A stretch of DNA of 64,000 nucleotides, taken from assembly GCA_031374935.1 (NCBI GenBank), contig JANMHB010000169.1:1-64000 (forward strand). Reading direction: 5' to 3'. Source of the DNA: JACMLX01 sp031374935. Its GTDB lineage: Bacteria; Gemmatimonadota; Gemmatimonadetes; Gemmatimonadales; Gemmatimonadaceae. The translations under genes and the position numbers were made by a program. Numbering within the stretch: position 1 is the first letter of the stretch; each line of letters opens with the position of its first letter. The notes under the pieces were generated by a model. The model searched no databases, had not been told where the DNA came from, and was given only the letters and a program-made list of their open reading frames with translations. Below are positions 1-8,213 of this stretch, in pieces.

Positions 1-106
1 CGATTTCCTTCTGCCGGTTCGGATCCATGCTGGCGAACCCTCGCGTGCTCTTTCGCGGCTTTTCGTCGCCCATAGGCGACGAGCCGCGGTCCATCGTCTC
101 TGCCAT
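1..106 (-). CDS. KGG-motif general stress protein (N-terminal 35 residues, partial)
   Basis: Only the N-terminus is in the window; the gene continues past the left edge. The reading frame on the minus strand begins at an ATG at 106 and ends in the sequence RGFASMDPNRQKEI, which is the signature opening of the KGG-repeat (Con-10/YciG-like) stress-induced proteins, where it precedes a SKGG motif. An AGGAGG ribosome-binding site sits seven bases upstream of the ATG, which fixes the start. Family members are small, hydrophilic, probably disordered proteins induced by starvation or desiccation; the role here is inferred from the family. The first 20 residues are a charged, non-conserved lead-in. 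Confidence 0.75.
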   Translation of the reverse strand, partial: MAETMDRGSSPMGDEKPRKSTRGFASMDPNRQKEI

Positions 107-481
107 GCAGCGTCCTCCTGCCCCGTGAAAGGTTGCCACCCATCGCGCCTGGTCGGAGTCGGCTGTGCACGCGTCTCCTGCCACCCCCTCCGCTTCCAGC
201 TGGGGTTCAGCCAAGCCGCACACAACCGAAACACCGCCCTGCTCGCTCCGGCGACGATGGCTGTTACACCGTCTCCAGGCGCTGCGGGTGCACTGCCAGA
301 CGCCGACCCCGACGGCTGAGCAGTGTCCTACACCCCTCATCATATGCAGGTTACGGGCCGCTGGCCGAGCCCGCTCGAATGCATACGGCCCAGCCGCCTG
401 ACCGAACCGGCAGAATCAGGGCGGCGGCGTCCAATTCGCTTACGGCAGAGTTCGGCAAAACGACCGGACTATATTGGCCGG
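107..481. other. Intergenic region, no gene seen
   Basis: This 375-bp stretch separates the divergently oriented KGG protein and rnz. Open frames here are arginine/serine/proline-rich and lack ribosome-binding sites, so I reject them. A TATATT hexamer at about 470-475, just upstream of the rnz start, could be a -10 element giving a very short leader, but no convincing -35 accompanies it. Confidence 0.5.
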
Positions 482-1423
482 ATGTCGCTCGCGATCCGTT
501 TTCTGGGTACATCTGCCGCTCGGCCGACCGTGGAGCGGAATGTGACGTCCATTTCGCTGGTGCGCGAGGGGGAAACGCTGCTCTTTGATTGCGGCGAAGG
601 GACCCAACGCCAGATGATGCGCTATGGGGTGGGGTTCACGATTGATGACATCTTCTTCACCCACTTCCACACCGACCACCTGCTGGGCCTGGTTGGTCTG
701 ACGCGGACCATGTCGCTGCAGGGCCGCACCGAAACACTCCGGCTTTACGGACCACCGGGTGGTCTCAAGGCGTTGCGGGCGTGCATCGGGTTTGGGGGTG
801 AGCGCCTCACTTTTCCGGTAGAAATTGCCGAGCTCGAGGCCGGTGCTGTGCTCGACCGGAAAGAGTATGCCATCCATGCGATATCGGCGGAGCATCGCGG
901 TGCATCCGCCCTTGGCTTCGCGGTGGTCGAAAAGACACGATTGGGGCGCTTCAACCCCGAGATGGCACGCGAGATCGGCATCCCCGAAGGACCGCTCTGG
1001 GGCCGCCTGCACCGGGGTGAAACGATCACGCTGCCTGATGGCCGGAGCATCGACGCCTCGATGCTGGTGGGGCAGCCGCGCGCCGGACGCAAGGTCGTCA
1101 TCTCCGGTGACACGCGCCCGACCGCGGCACTCCAGATGATCGCCGAAGGCGCCGATTTATTGATCCATGAAGCGACTTTTGGCGACGACGAGGCGGCGCG
1201 GGCGGTCGAGACCGGGCACAGCACCGCGCGTGAAGCGGCGACGCTGGCCCGGAACGCCAACGTGCGCCGCCTGCTGCTGACACATTTCTCGGCCCGGTAT
1301 TCACGCGACCCGGGTGAGCTGGTGACACAGGCGCAGTCGGTGTTTCCGGCCACGGTGGCGGCGCGCGACGGGCTGGAGATCGAGGTCCCCTACGACGCGG
1401 AACTGCCGGCCCCGGTGTCCTGA
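482..1423 (+). CDS. rnz: Ribonuclease Z (tRNA 3'-processing endonuclease)
   Basis: Metallo-beta-lactamase-fold zinc endonuclease of 313 residues that removes the 3' trailer from tRNA precursors. The full set of expected metal ligands is visible: HFHTDH gives His61, His63, Asp65 and His66, then His138 (AEHRG), Asp210 (SGDT) and His268 (THFSARY). These positions nearly coincide with the Bacillus and E. coli enzymes, so the start at 482 (MSLAIRFLGTS) is preferred over a longer in-frame extension that has no family similarity. Length is normal for the short bacterial form. It stands alone, with a convergent operon ending 30 bp downstream. Confidence 0.95.
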   Translation: MSLAIRFLGTSAARPTVERNVTSISLVREGETLLFDCGEGTQRQMMRYGVGFTIDDIFFTHFHTDHLLGLVGLTRTMSLQGRTETLRLYGPPGGLKALRACIGFGGERLTFPVEIAELEAGAVLDRKEYAIHAISAEHRGASALGFAVVEKTRLGRFNPEMAREIGIPEGPLWGRLHRGETITLPDGRSIDASMLVGQPRAGRKVVISGDTRPTAALQMIAEGADLLIHEATFGDDEAARAVETGHSTAREAATLARNANVRRLLLTHFSARYSRDPGELVTQAQSVFPATVAARDGLEIEVPYDAELPAPVS

Positions 1424-1452
1424 ACGATTACCGGGCCAACCAGCCGCACACG

Positions 1453-1929
1453 CTACGGTCGCGAGGGGTCGCCGGTCTCGCTGTCTTCGTTCTCGAGGTC
1501 GACGTCGACATCGCGTCCTTCCCATCGCGAGACGGTTTCCTCGCCCGGCTGCCAGAGCAGTCGCGCCGGAATGCCGTCGAGCACCGTGTCCCATTCGATC
1601 TGCCCGGACCGTGGTGACCGACAGGTCGCCTTGAGCGATGCGAGCTCCTGCCGCAATGCGGCAATGTCGGCGGAGCGGACCGCCACCTCGCGACGGGCGT
1701 TGCGCGCCAGTGACGACTCCACCTCGGCATCGAATGCTGCCAGCACCGTGTCGTAGCGCGTCACCGCCACGCGCCAGGCGGCCCAGGCCAGGCGCAGGTC
1801 GGCCGCGATTCGCGTCACCAGCGGCAGCATGCTGGTGGCGAGGGCCATCGTGATCGGCGCGTCGGCGCGCGGCATGATTACGGCCGGGAGCGGTCGCGGC
1901 CCCACACTCGAGTCTCCGCCGATCGTCAT
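1453..1929 (-). CDS. Hypothetical protein with a coiled-coil middle
   Basis: A 158-residue protein of no family I recognise. It has a helical, alanine-rich centre (about residues 30-105) with heptad-like spacing, including an RSADIAALRQELASLK segment, and an acidic C-terminus (DVDVDLENEDSETGD). No signal peptide is obvious; the alanine-rich stretch around residues 22-50 is only weakly hydrophobic. The ATG at 1929 overlaps the stop of the upstream lipoprotein gene by 4 bp (ATGA), so it is the third gene of an operon with that lipoprotein and the dehydrogenase. A longer in-frame extension upstream would run deep into the neighbour and is rejected. Confidence 0.7.
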   Translation of the reverse strand: MTIGGDSSVGPRPLPAVIMPRADAPITMALATSMLPLVTRIAADLRLAWAAWRVAVTRYDTVLAAFDAEVESSLARNARREVAVRSADIAALRQELASLKATCRSPRSGQIEWDTVLDGIPARLLWQPGEETVSRWEGRDVDVDLENEDSETGDPSRP

Positions 1930-3095
1930 AAGGCTGCCTGCGTGGGTGCGGTTGGGCGAGTGCGGCGACGCAACGACGCTGCGCGCACCTGTTCCGAATA
2001 GTAGCCGGATTCCGAAAATGCGCGCTCGAGTGCGCGACGCCACTGGCCGCGTGGCTTGATCAGCGAATCGCTGACGGCGATGACGCGGCGGAGGGGACCT
2101 CTGATGCGGGTGACGGGGCGCGGACCGGCTGACGTCCGGGCTGCGATGGTGGCGACCTGTGTGCTGTCGTAGCTCACGTCGAGCGACAGGTCGGCAAGGT
2201 CGACTCGCGCCGTGGAGTCGGGCAACTGCCGCGGAAGTGCCATCCGCGCCAGCACCCACCACGATGGCGATGCGAGCGCAATGGGCTCGAGCGAGAAGCG
2301 GTGGGAATCGCGCGTCTCGTCAATGACCTGTTCGTCGTGCACGAGGAACTCGGCCGCCAGGGAGTCGCCGTCGCGCGTGAGCGCAAAGCTGAGTGAGTCG
2401 AACGTGAGCGCTGCCAGGGCGCGACTGGCCGCCTTGCCGATCGGGCCATCGCGTCGGCCAGCGAGCGTGACGGCCGCGGCAAACCGCTGCCGCGCGGTGA
2501 CCAGCGCTGTGGTTGCTGCCGGCGCCGGGATCACCTGCGAGAGGCGCACTCGACGCCCGGTGGCGAGGTCGATCGTCGCACGGTAGGTGTCGTGCGTGCC
2601 GAATTCACCAGTGGTCCGATCGACATGCACCTCGACGCCAAGCAAGGTGCCGACGATGTCCAGCGGCGTGATGCTCGACTCCGTGGCCCGCGCGTCCGGC
2701 GGCGTCTCATCATCATCGCTCAGGCGTTCAGCGCCGGGGTGTGCACGCAGGTAGCGGATGGCATGATGCAGGACGGTGGAATCGGCAAAGATCAGGGTGC
2801 TGTCTCCCGTCGCGAGATCACGTCGGAATACCCGGCTGACGAGAAAGCTGGCATCGTCGAAGTTCATCGCATCCTCGGCGACGTACACTTCCACCAGCCG
2901 ATCGGCGAGGGTGGTGAGCAGGAGGGGCGCCCGCTGCACGACGACGGTGTCGGCCGAGGAGTGCACCCACGCCGTCGAGTCATCGGAGACGAGGAGGAAC
3001 TCGGCGTCAGGTCGTGCGCTGCTGCGCGGCGTTGGCGCGCATGCGACCACCGCCAGCGCACACAGCAGCAGACGTGGGCCATGCGCTGCTCTCAC
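1926..3095 (-). CDS. Hypothetical lipoprotein
   Basis: A 389-residue protein starting at a GTG that overlaps the end of the dehydrogenase gene by 4 bp (GTGA). It has a lipoprotein signal (LLLCALAVVAC, lipid-accepting Cys19) followed by an extracytoplasmic region rich in beta-strand-like segments. A GEFGTHDTYRATIDLATGR segment near residue 170 resembles the DUF3298/RsiV-type pattern of secreted proteins with a conserved strand pair, but the match is weak and I give no function. The C-terminal 60 residues are arginine-rich and include FSESGYYSEQV. It lies between a cytoplasmic dehydrogenase and a coiled-coil protein in a coupled operon. Confidence 0.75.
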   Translation of the reverse strand: MRAAHGPRLLLCALAVVACAPTPRSSARPDAEFLLVSDDSTAWVHSSADTVVVQRAPLLLTTLADRLVEVYVAEDAMNFDDASFLVSRVFRRDLATGDSTLIFADSTVLHHAIRYLRAHPGAERLSDDDETPPDARATESSITPLDIVGTLLGVEVHVDRTTGEFGTHDTYRATIDLATGRRVRLSQVIPAPAATTALVTARQRFAAAVTLAGRRDGPIGKAASRALAALTFDSLSFALTRDGDSLAAEFLVHDEQVIDETRDSHRFSLEPIALASPSWWVLARMALPRQLPDSTARVDLADLSLDVSYDSTQVATIAARTSAGPRPVTRIRGPLRRVIAVSDSLIKPRGQWRRALERAFSESGYYSEQVRAASLRRRTRPTAPTQAAL

Positions 3096-3994
3096 GAGCG
3101 GAGCTCGACCCCGGACCAGCGCTCCACCAGTTTCACCGCTTCGACATGATCCACCTCGTCGCCCAGTTCGAGATGGGCCATGCGCATGAGATCTGCGGCG
3201 AGTTGCAGCGCGGGTGATGGGAACTTCTGACTCCGCGCCAGCGCCGCCGCGATGCCGGCGTCCTTGTCGAGCAGCGCCAGGCGAAAGGTCCGCGGGAATG
3301 CCCCGGTGAGAACCCGATCGGGGAAGAGATTCATCGAGGCGTTCGATCGGCCGGATGACGCGTTGATCACGTCCAGTGCGACCTGCGGCGCGACGCCTGC
3401 CTTCATCGCTGCCACGAGGCCTTCCGCGGTGGACCAGATGTGCAGGGCGAGCAGTGCGTTGTTGACAGCCTTCAGTGCGTGGCCTGCGCCAATGTCACCA
3501 CAGTGCACGATCCTGCCGGAAAAACTGTTCAGCACCGGCCGCGCGCGGTCGAGTGCGGCGATGTCGCCGCCGACCATGACCGTGAGTGTGCCCGCGTCGG
3601 CACCGGCCACACCACCGCTGACGGGCGCATCGATGAAGCCGACGCCGCGGGCAGCCAGCTCTTCGGCGATGCGTCGGCTGGTGTCGGGGTCGCCGGAGGT
3701 GCAATCGACCAGCAGCGTGCCGGCACGGAGCGCGTGGAGCATCGCGTGCTGATCGGCGGCCAGCAATTCGGCCACATCCGAGGACTGCGGGAGGCAGGTG
3801 ATCACGATGTCCGCCAGCCGCACCGCATCGGCCGGTGAGTCGGCAACGCGGGCGCCGGCGGCCGCTGCGGCGCTGCCGGTGGCTTTGGGGCCGGTGCGGT
3901 TCCAGATGGTGAGGTGGTGGCCTGACCGGGCGAGGTGGCCGGCCATGGGGGCGCCAATGGCACCGAGTCCGAGAAAGGCGACGGAAAGAGGCAT
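3092..3994 (-). CDS. NAD(P)-dependent beta-hydroxyacid dehydrogenase (HIBADH/GarR family)
   Basis: A 300-residue cytosolic oxidoreductase of the 3-hydroxyisobutyrate/tartronate-semialdehyde/6-phosphogluconate-like family. Seen directly: an N-terminal Rossmann motif (FLGLGAIGAPMAGHLARSG), the substrate-binding stretch DAPVSGGVAGADAGTL (about residues 122-137), and the catalytic Lys175 in GHALKAVNNAL. The start at 3994 puts the Rossmann strand at residue 4 as in homologues; a much longer in-frame upstream extension crosses a divergent gene and is rejected. Substrate cannot be told from sequence. It is the first gene of a three-gene operon; its promoter must lie in the 37 bp shared with the divergent HMA-like gene. 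Confidence 0.9.
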   Translation of the reverse strand: MPLSVAFLGLGAIGAPMAGHLARSGHHLTIWNRTGPKATGSAAAAAGARVADSPADAVRLADIVITCLPQSSDVAELLAADQHAMLHALRAGTLLVDCTSGDPDTSRRIAEELAARGVGFIDAPVSGGVAGADAGTLTVMVGGDIAALDRARPVLNSFSGRIVHCGDIGAGHALKAVNNALLALHIWSTAEGLVAAMKAGVAPQVALDVINASSGRSNASMNLFPDRVLTGAFPRTFRLALLDKDAGIAAALARSQKFPSPALQLAADLMRMAHLELGDEVDHVEAVKLVERWSGVELRS

Positions 3995-4031
3995 GCGCAA
4001 AGCTAGCGGCACCGGTGAATAGCTTCGTGGT

Positions 4032-4268
4032 ATGCGAATGGTGGCGCTGGTGGACGGCATGCAGGCGGTGCACTGTGTGCGGGCGGTGCAGACGGCCCTC
4101 GCGCTGGTGCCGGGTGTGAGCTGGTGCGATGTGCGCATGGGTCGCGTGGAGCTCGAGCACGACGGGCGCGCCACCGAGACGGCCCTCCGCGAGGCCATTG
4201 CGGTGGCGGGCTTTGGGGTGCGCGAGATTCGCGGCGAACGGCGATTGCCGATCATCGCCGACCTGTGA
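4032..4268 (+). CDS. Small HMA-fold (heavy-metal-associated) protein lacking the CxxC site
   Basis: A 78-residue protein that follows the beta-alpha-beta-beta-alpha-beta outline of copper chaperones and HMA domains: a strand ending in DGMQAVHC, the helix VRAVQTALALVPGV, a strand pair (WCDVRMGRVELEH), a second helix (ETALREAIAVAGF) and a closing strand. The usual GMxCxxC metal loop reads G-M-Q-A-V-H-C, so the first cysteine is alanine and only the second remains. Canonical two-thiolate Cu(I) binding therefore seems lost; the preceding histidine might substitute. It is divergent from the dehydrogenase operon with only 37 bp between start codons. Function unknown. Confidence 0.7.
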   Translation: MRMVALVDGMQAVHCVRAVQTALALVPGVSWCDVRMGRVELEHDGRATETALREAIAVAGFGVREIRGERRLPIIADL

Positions 4269-4446
4269 CCACCCGCGCCCGCGCCGGGGTTACCCCGCGT
4301 GTCGGGTCGGCCTAACTTGGGCCCACGTGGCTGCGCTGCAGGAGCACGCGCTGCTGACTCAGTGGGCGACCGGACGGTCGTCTGTCCTCCCGTGACGTCG
4401 GTTGTTTCGCCCAGTCTGGCCGAGCAACCGCCAGAACAACCGGCAC

Positions 4447-5865
4447 ATGATGGTGAAGAAGCGACGCGACGACGACTTGCCGATCGCCGCACTGCTGGCA
4501 CCGGACATCCTCGCGCTGTTGAACGAGGCACCGGATGAGGTAGCGGCGGAAACGGAGGAGATGCATCCGGCCGACCTGGCGGATGTGGCCGCGGCCATCC
4601 CGCGCGATCGGGTGGTGGCACTGCTCAATGCCCTCGGCGCCGAGCGCGCAGCCGACGTGCTGGAGTATCTCGACGAGGAACTCCGCAGCGACGTCCTCGA
4701 GACGATGACCACGCGGCAGGCGGCGCAGCTGGTCACCGAGATGACCCCGGACGATCGCGCCGAGGCACTCGACGAACTCGAGGAGGCGGTCGCCGACGAG
4801 ATCCTGTCGGCACTGCCACCAGAGCAGCAACGCGAGACGGAACGGCTGCTGGCGTACGAGGAAGACACGGCAGGTCGGCTGATGACCACGGAGTTCGTCT
4901 CCGTGCCGGGGTCACAGCGCGTCGAGGACGCGCTGGCGAGTGTACGGGCGATTGCCCGGATCGGACGCAAGGAGGCGATGTACACCATCTACAGCACCGA
5001 CGCACTGGGCCGCGTGAATGGTGTGATGTCGTTGCGTGAACTGCTCGCAGCGCCTGACGGAGCGTTCGTCTACGACATCGCCTGGACGGAGGTGGTGACG
5101 GTCACGGTGCATGCCGGCCGCGAGGAGATCGTCGAGCGCACGTCGAAGTACGACCTCGTCGCCGTACCGGTGGTTGATGAAGAGATGCGACTGGTCGGCG
5201 TGGTGACGGTCGACGACGTGATCGACATCGTCCAGGAAGACGCGACCGAGGATGTGCAGAAGCTCGGCGGTATGGAAGCGCTGGATGATCCATACATCGA
5301 TTCGGGGTTTTTCACGCTGCTGCGCAAGCGTGCCGGCTGGCTGACGGTGCTGTTCGTCGGTGAGATGTTCACTGCGGTGGCGATGGGTCGGTTCGAGGGG
5401 GAGATCCAGCGCGCGGCAGTGCTGGCGCTGTTCGTACCGCTGATCATCAGCTCCGGTGGTAACTCTGGCTCGCAGGCGACCTCGCTGCTGATCCGTGCGC
5501 TGGCGCTGCGCGAGGTGCGGCTGCGCGACTGGTGGCGTGTGGCCGTGCGCGAGTTGCCAAGCGGGTTGCTGCTGGGCGCGTTGCTCGGCCTAATCGGATT
5601 TGCGCGCATCGAGGTGTGGCAGGCGCTGGGCTGGAGCAGCTATGGCACAGGGCATCTGCTGCTGGCGTCGACCGTCGCGCTGTCGCTGATCGGCGTGGTG
5701 ACCTTCGGCACACTGGTTGGTGCGATGCTGCCATTCGCACTGAAGCGATTTGGCCTCGATCCGGCGAGTGCCTCGGCCCCGCTGGTCGCCACGCTGGTGG
5801 ATGTGACGGGGCTGGTGATCTACTTCTCGCTGGCGCTGCTGTTGCTGCGCGGCACATACCTGTGA
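4447..5865 (+). CDS. mgtE: Magnesium transporter MgtE
   Basis: About 472 residues with the standard MgtE order. A superhelical N domain (about residues 15-120) contains repeated LxxxxDDRAEALDELEE-like units. A CBS-domain pair follows (about 125-250; VVDEEMRLVGVVTVDDVID). The C-terminal five-helix pore domain (about 275-472) carries GGNSGSQATSLLIRAL and LVATLVDVTGLVIYF, the latter holding the family's conserved pore aspartate. It is an inner-membrane Mg2+ channel gated by cytosolic Mg2+ through the N and CBS domains (family knowledge). The start is uncertain: ATG at 4447 or 4450 fits the family length, while a TTG at 4402 would add 15 residues. The stop overlaps the next gene's GTG by 4 bp. 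Confidence 0.95.
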   Translation: MMVKKRRDDDLPIAALLAPDILALLNEAPDEVAAETEEMHPADLADVAAAIPRDRVVALLNALGAERAADVLEYLDEELRSDVLETMTTRQAAQLVTEMTPDDRAEALDELEEAVADEILSALPPEQQRETERLLAYEEDTAGRLMTTEFVSVPGSQRVEDALASVRAIARIGRKEAMYTIYSTDALGRVNGVMSLRELLAAPDGAFVYDIAWTEVVTVTVHAGREEIVERTSKYDLVAVPVVDEEMRLVGVVTVDDVIDIVQEDATEDVQKLGGMEALDDPYIDSGFFTLLRKRAGWLTVLFVGEMFTAVAMGRFEGEIQRAAVLALFVPLIISSGGNSGSQATSLLIRALALREVRLRDWWRVAVRELPSGLLLGALLGLIGFARIEVWQALGWSSYGTGHLLLASTVALSLIGVVTFGTLVGAMLPFALKRFGLDPASASAPLVATLVDVTGLVIYFSLALLLLRGTYL

Positions 5866-6761
5866 CCGCACCCGGCGACGCACCGTCGCATACGCTTCGC
5901 GGCACAATACTGGTCTTGATCAGTGCGGCCAGTTTCGGCACCACACTGATTTTCACGCAGCGTGCCCTGGACGGTGGCGTGACGTTGCCGGCGTTGCTCG
6001 CGTATCGCTACGCGCTGGGCACTCTGATGCTCTGCCTGGTCGCGGGCGGTATCGGGCCGGTGCGAGCCGTGGGCGACCGCAAATGGGGATTGTTGACGGT
6101 CGGTGGCACGGGCCAGGCGATGATTGCAGGGCTGTCGGTGGCGGCATTGCAGTTCATCCCTGCGGCCAGTGTGGCGTTCTTGTTCTACACCTATCCGACC
6201 TGGGTCGCAGTGCTCGCGATCGTCCGCGGCACGGAGCGCGTCGATGGGCAGAAGGTGGCCGCACTGATTTTGTCACTGGCGGGAATTGGCACCATCGTCG
6301 GCAATCCGTTTGCCACACAGCTCGACCCTCGGGGCATCGGGCTCGCCCTGACGTGTGCGATCGTCTACGCGCTGCTGATTCCGTGGCTGGGCAAGATTCA
6401 GGCGGGGCTCAAGCCGGCGCCGGCGGTCACGTGGATGGCGCTCGGTGCCGGCATCTGGTTTCTGGTGGGGGCGCTGATCCTGAAGGCCCCACTCAACAAC
6501 CCGTCGTCGGCACTGCTGGTGAATGCGGTGGCGCTGGCCGTGATTCCGACGGCACTGGCGCTGATCACCTTCGTGGCGGGGCTGGCGATTCTGGGCCCGG
6601 TGCGGACGTCGATCGTGAGCACGCTGGAGCCGTTCTGGACGGCGCTGCTGGCGGCGCTGGTGCTGGGTCAGGCGGTGGGGCCGCGGACGTGGATCGGCGG
6701 GGCGATGATTGCGATGGCGATGATCGTCCTGCAGCGGAAGCCGGCGAGCGCTGGCGCCTGA
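5862..6761 (+). CDS. EamA/DMT-family transporter
   Basis: A 299-residue inner-membrane protein with about ten hydrophobic segments arranged as two EamA repeats (roughly residues 10-140 and 150-293). Typical second-repeat features are visible: GPVRTSIVSTLEPFWTALLA and ALVLGQAVGPRTWIGGAMI. Members export amino acids, nucleosides or metabolites by a drug/metabolite-transporter fold; substrate is not predictable. The GTG start at 5862 overlaps the mgtE stop (GTGA) and places the first helix at residue 15, so it is chosen over the much longer frame that overlaps mgtE. Co-translation with mgtE is likely. Confidence 0.85.
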   Translation: MTAPGDAPSHTLRGTILVLISAASFGTTLIFTQRALDGGVTLPALLAYRYALGTLMLCLVAGGIGPVRAVGDRKWGLLTVGGTGQAMIAGLSVAALQFIPAASVAFLFYTYPTWVAVLAIVRGTERVDGQKVAALILSLAGIGTIVGNPFATQLDPRGIGLALTCAIVYALLIPWLGKIQAGLKPAPAVTWMALGAGIWFLVGALILKAPLNNPSSALLVNAVALAVIPTALALITFVAGLAILGPVRTSIVSTLEPFWTALLAALVLGQAVGPRTWIGGAMIAMAMIVLQRKPASAGA

Positions 6762-6797
6762 GCGACGCGGTTCGCGGGCATGCGTGTCCGCGCGGCG

Positions 6798-7373
6798 TCA
6801 GTCCGATGTCGGGTCGGGTGTCGCGTGAACCGGATTGCCGTCGGCGATTGCCGGAATGCTCTGTGGGCTGGGCCGATCCAGTTGCGCCGTCGCTTGCCTG
6901 CGTGCGAGCGCGGCTGACGCGCGCATGGCTTCGTCCGCGACCGCATTTTCTACATCGGCGGCGAACTCCAGGGCCGCAGCCCGATCCGCCGGACGGATGT
7001 CGAGAATGAGCTGCGCCGGGTGTTCGAGCCGCAGTCCATCCGGGCCGCTGATGGACTCGAAGCTCCGGAGATCCGCCGCGGTCAGGATGAGGCGAGAAGC
7101 CTTGGACCATGGCCACCAGGCGGACTTGATCGCCGCCGAGGCGAGCCCCGAAATGGGAACGTGCACCTCGCGGACCGCTTCCAGTGCGGTGTCTTCACGA
7201 ATGACCATGCCAACGGTGTTGACGGTGCGCGCGAGACGCCACTGCACGGTGAGGTCTGACTCGCCGAGGCGGAGCAGGCCATCGACGGTCTCGGTCGTGG
7301 TCGTGACGGTGCCGCCGGCGATCACATCGTCGGAGCGGGAAATCTGGAATGGCAGTGTACCGGCGCGGGGCAT
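6798..7373 (-). CDS. Hypothetical protein (PH-like fold suspected)
   Basis: A 191-residue soluble protein I cannot assign. The first 140 residues alternate short strand-like segments (LTVQWRLARTVNTVGMV, REVHVPISGLASAAIK, SRLILTAADLRSFESI, AQLILDIRPADRAAALEFA) and end in an alpha helix (EFAADVENAVADEAMRAS). That strand-rich pattern closing with a helix resembles bacterial PH-like domains, but this is inference from pattern only. The last 45 residues are Pro/Ala/Asp-rich and look disordered. It lies 87 bp downstream of the SURF1 gene on the same strand. Confidence 0.65.
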   Translation of the reverse strand: MPRAGTLPFQISRSDDVIAGGTVTTTTETVDGLLRLGESDLTVQWRLARTVNTVGMVIREDTALEAVREVHVPISGLASAAIKSAWWPWSKASRLILTAADLRSFESISGPDGLRLEHPAQLILDIRPADRAAALEFAADVENAVADEAMRASAALARRQATAQLDRPSPQSIPAIADGNPVHATPDPTSD

Positions 7374-7460
7374 GACCCAAAAATGCCACGTCGGGAAGAT
7401 CGAAGCGAGTCGTGCGCGACGCGACGCCTGCAGGCCGCGGATGCGGCGGCGCGGGTACCC

Positions 7461-8213
7461 TCAGGTGTTGTCGACGCGCGGGCGGTTGCGGTGCCGATCG
7501 TTCCATGCGAACAGCCCCGCCCCGATCAGTGCGATGGCGGCGAAGCTGAACCACTGAAAGGCGTAGCTCTTGTGCGAGCCCTCGCTGGGCGGTGGAGGGA
7601 CGAGCCGGGGAGGCACGTTCGCCTTCGGCGAGGTATCACCGAGTTGCACCAGCTGCATGCGTGCGACCGGATACGGCAGCCCCGTCTGCACGACGTCGAT
7701 GTCGAGGGTGCGCATCAGTTTGGGGCTAGTCTGCCCGGCGGCCATGGTGTCGCGGGAACTGGCCGGCAGCGCGAAGGCGATGACGTCCGCCGAATCCGCC
7801 TCGCGCCACTTCGCCGCTTCGACGGTCTTTCCATCGGGGGAATAGACCCAGCCGCGGTTGATGAGGTAGGCGGTGTCGGTTCCGGCGACGCGCAAAGGCG
7901 TGAGCAGGTTCACGCCGGGTGATCCACCGCGGATGCGCTGCGTGATGACGATTTCGTTGGCATAGTCAAACACGCCGCTCAGGTGCACCCGACGATAGCG
8001 CATGGCAGCGCTGTCACGCGGTAGCTGGCTGACAGGCACAGGCGGGGCGGTGATGTGCGACGCGACCTCGGCGTTGAGCGCGCGTCGCCAGGCGAGGCGC
8101 TCGAGTTGCCAGAACCCGAGGCGGACGAAGAGTGCGGCGAGGGCGACGGCGATGACCACGAAGACGATGACGCGTGCGCGCAGGCTCGCTGGCGCTGTGA
8201 CAGCGGTGGGCAC
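7461..8213 (-). CDS. SURF1-family cytochrome oxidase assembly protein
   Basis: A 250-residue membrane protein with the SURF1 layout: an N-terminal transmembrane helix (about residues 14-32) followed directly by LGFWQLERLAWRRALN, an extracytoplasmic domain with RYRRVHLSGVFD and YLINRGWVY (the conserved NRGW motif), and a C-terminal helix (SYAFQWFSFAAIALIGAGLF, about 220-240). SURF1 proteins help insert heme a into subunit I of aa3-type oxidases. No oxidase or heme-synthesis genes lie nearby, which is unusual for bacterial SURF1. The GTG start at 8213 shares one base with the stop of the DUF72 gene upstream. Confidence 0.9.
   Translation of the reverse strand: MPTAVTAPASLRARVIVFVVIAVALAALFVRLGFWQLERLAWRRALNAEVASHITAPPVPVSQLPRDSAAMRYRRVHLSGVFDYANEIVITQRIRGGSPGVNLLTPLRVAGTDTAYLINRGWVYSPDGKTVEAAKWREADSADVIAFALPASSRDTMAAGQTSPKLMRTLDIDVVQTGLPYPVARMQLVQLGDTSPKANVPPRLVPPPPSEGSHKSYAFQWFSFAAIALIGAGLFAWNDRHRNRPRVDNT

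Noticed and set aside
4269..4446. Possible Mg2+ riboswitch upstream of mgtE
   Set aside because: The 178-bp gap shows no recognisable M-box elements or terminator/antiterminator pair.
3092..4621. A 509-codon frame extending the dehydrogenase upstream
   Set aside because: The added 209 residues cross a divergent gene and are Arg/Pro/Ser-rich; the Rossmann motif starts at the internal ATG at 3994.
5532..5861. N-terminal extension of the EamA transporter inside mgtE
   Set aside because: Composition is shadow-like and the GTGA junction at 5862 gives the family-typical start.
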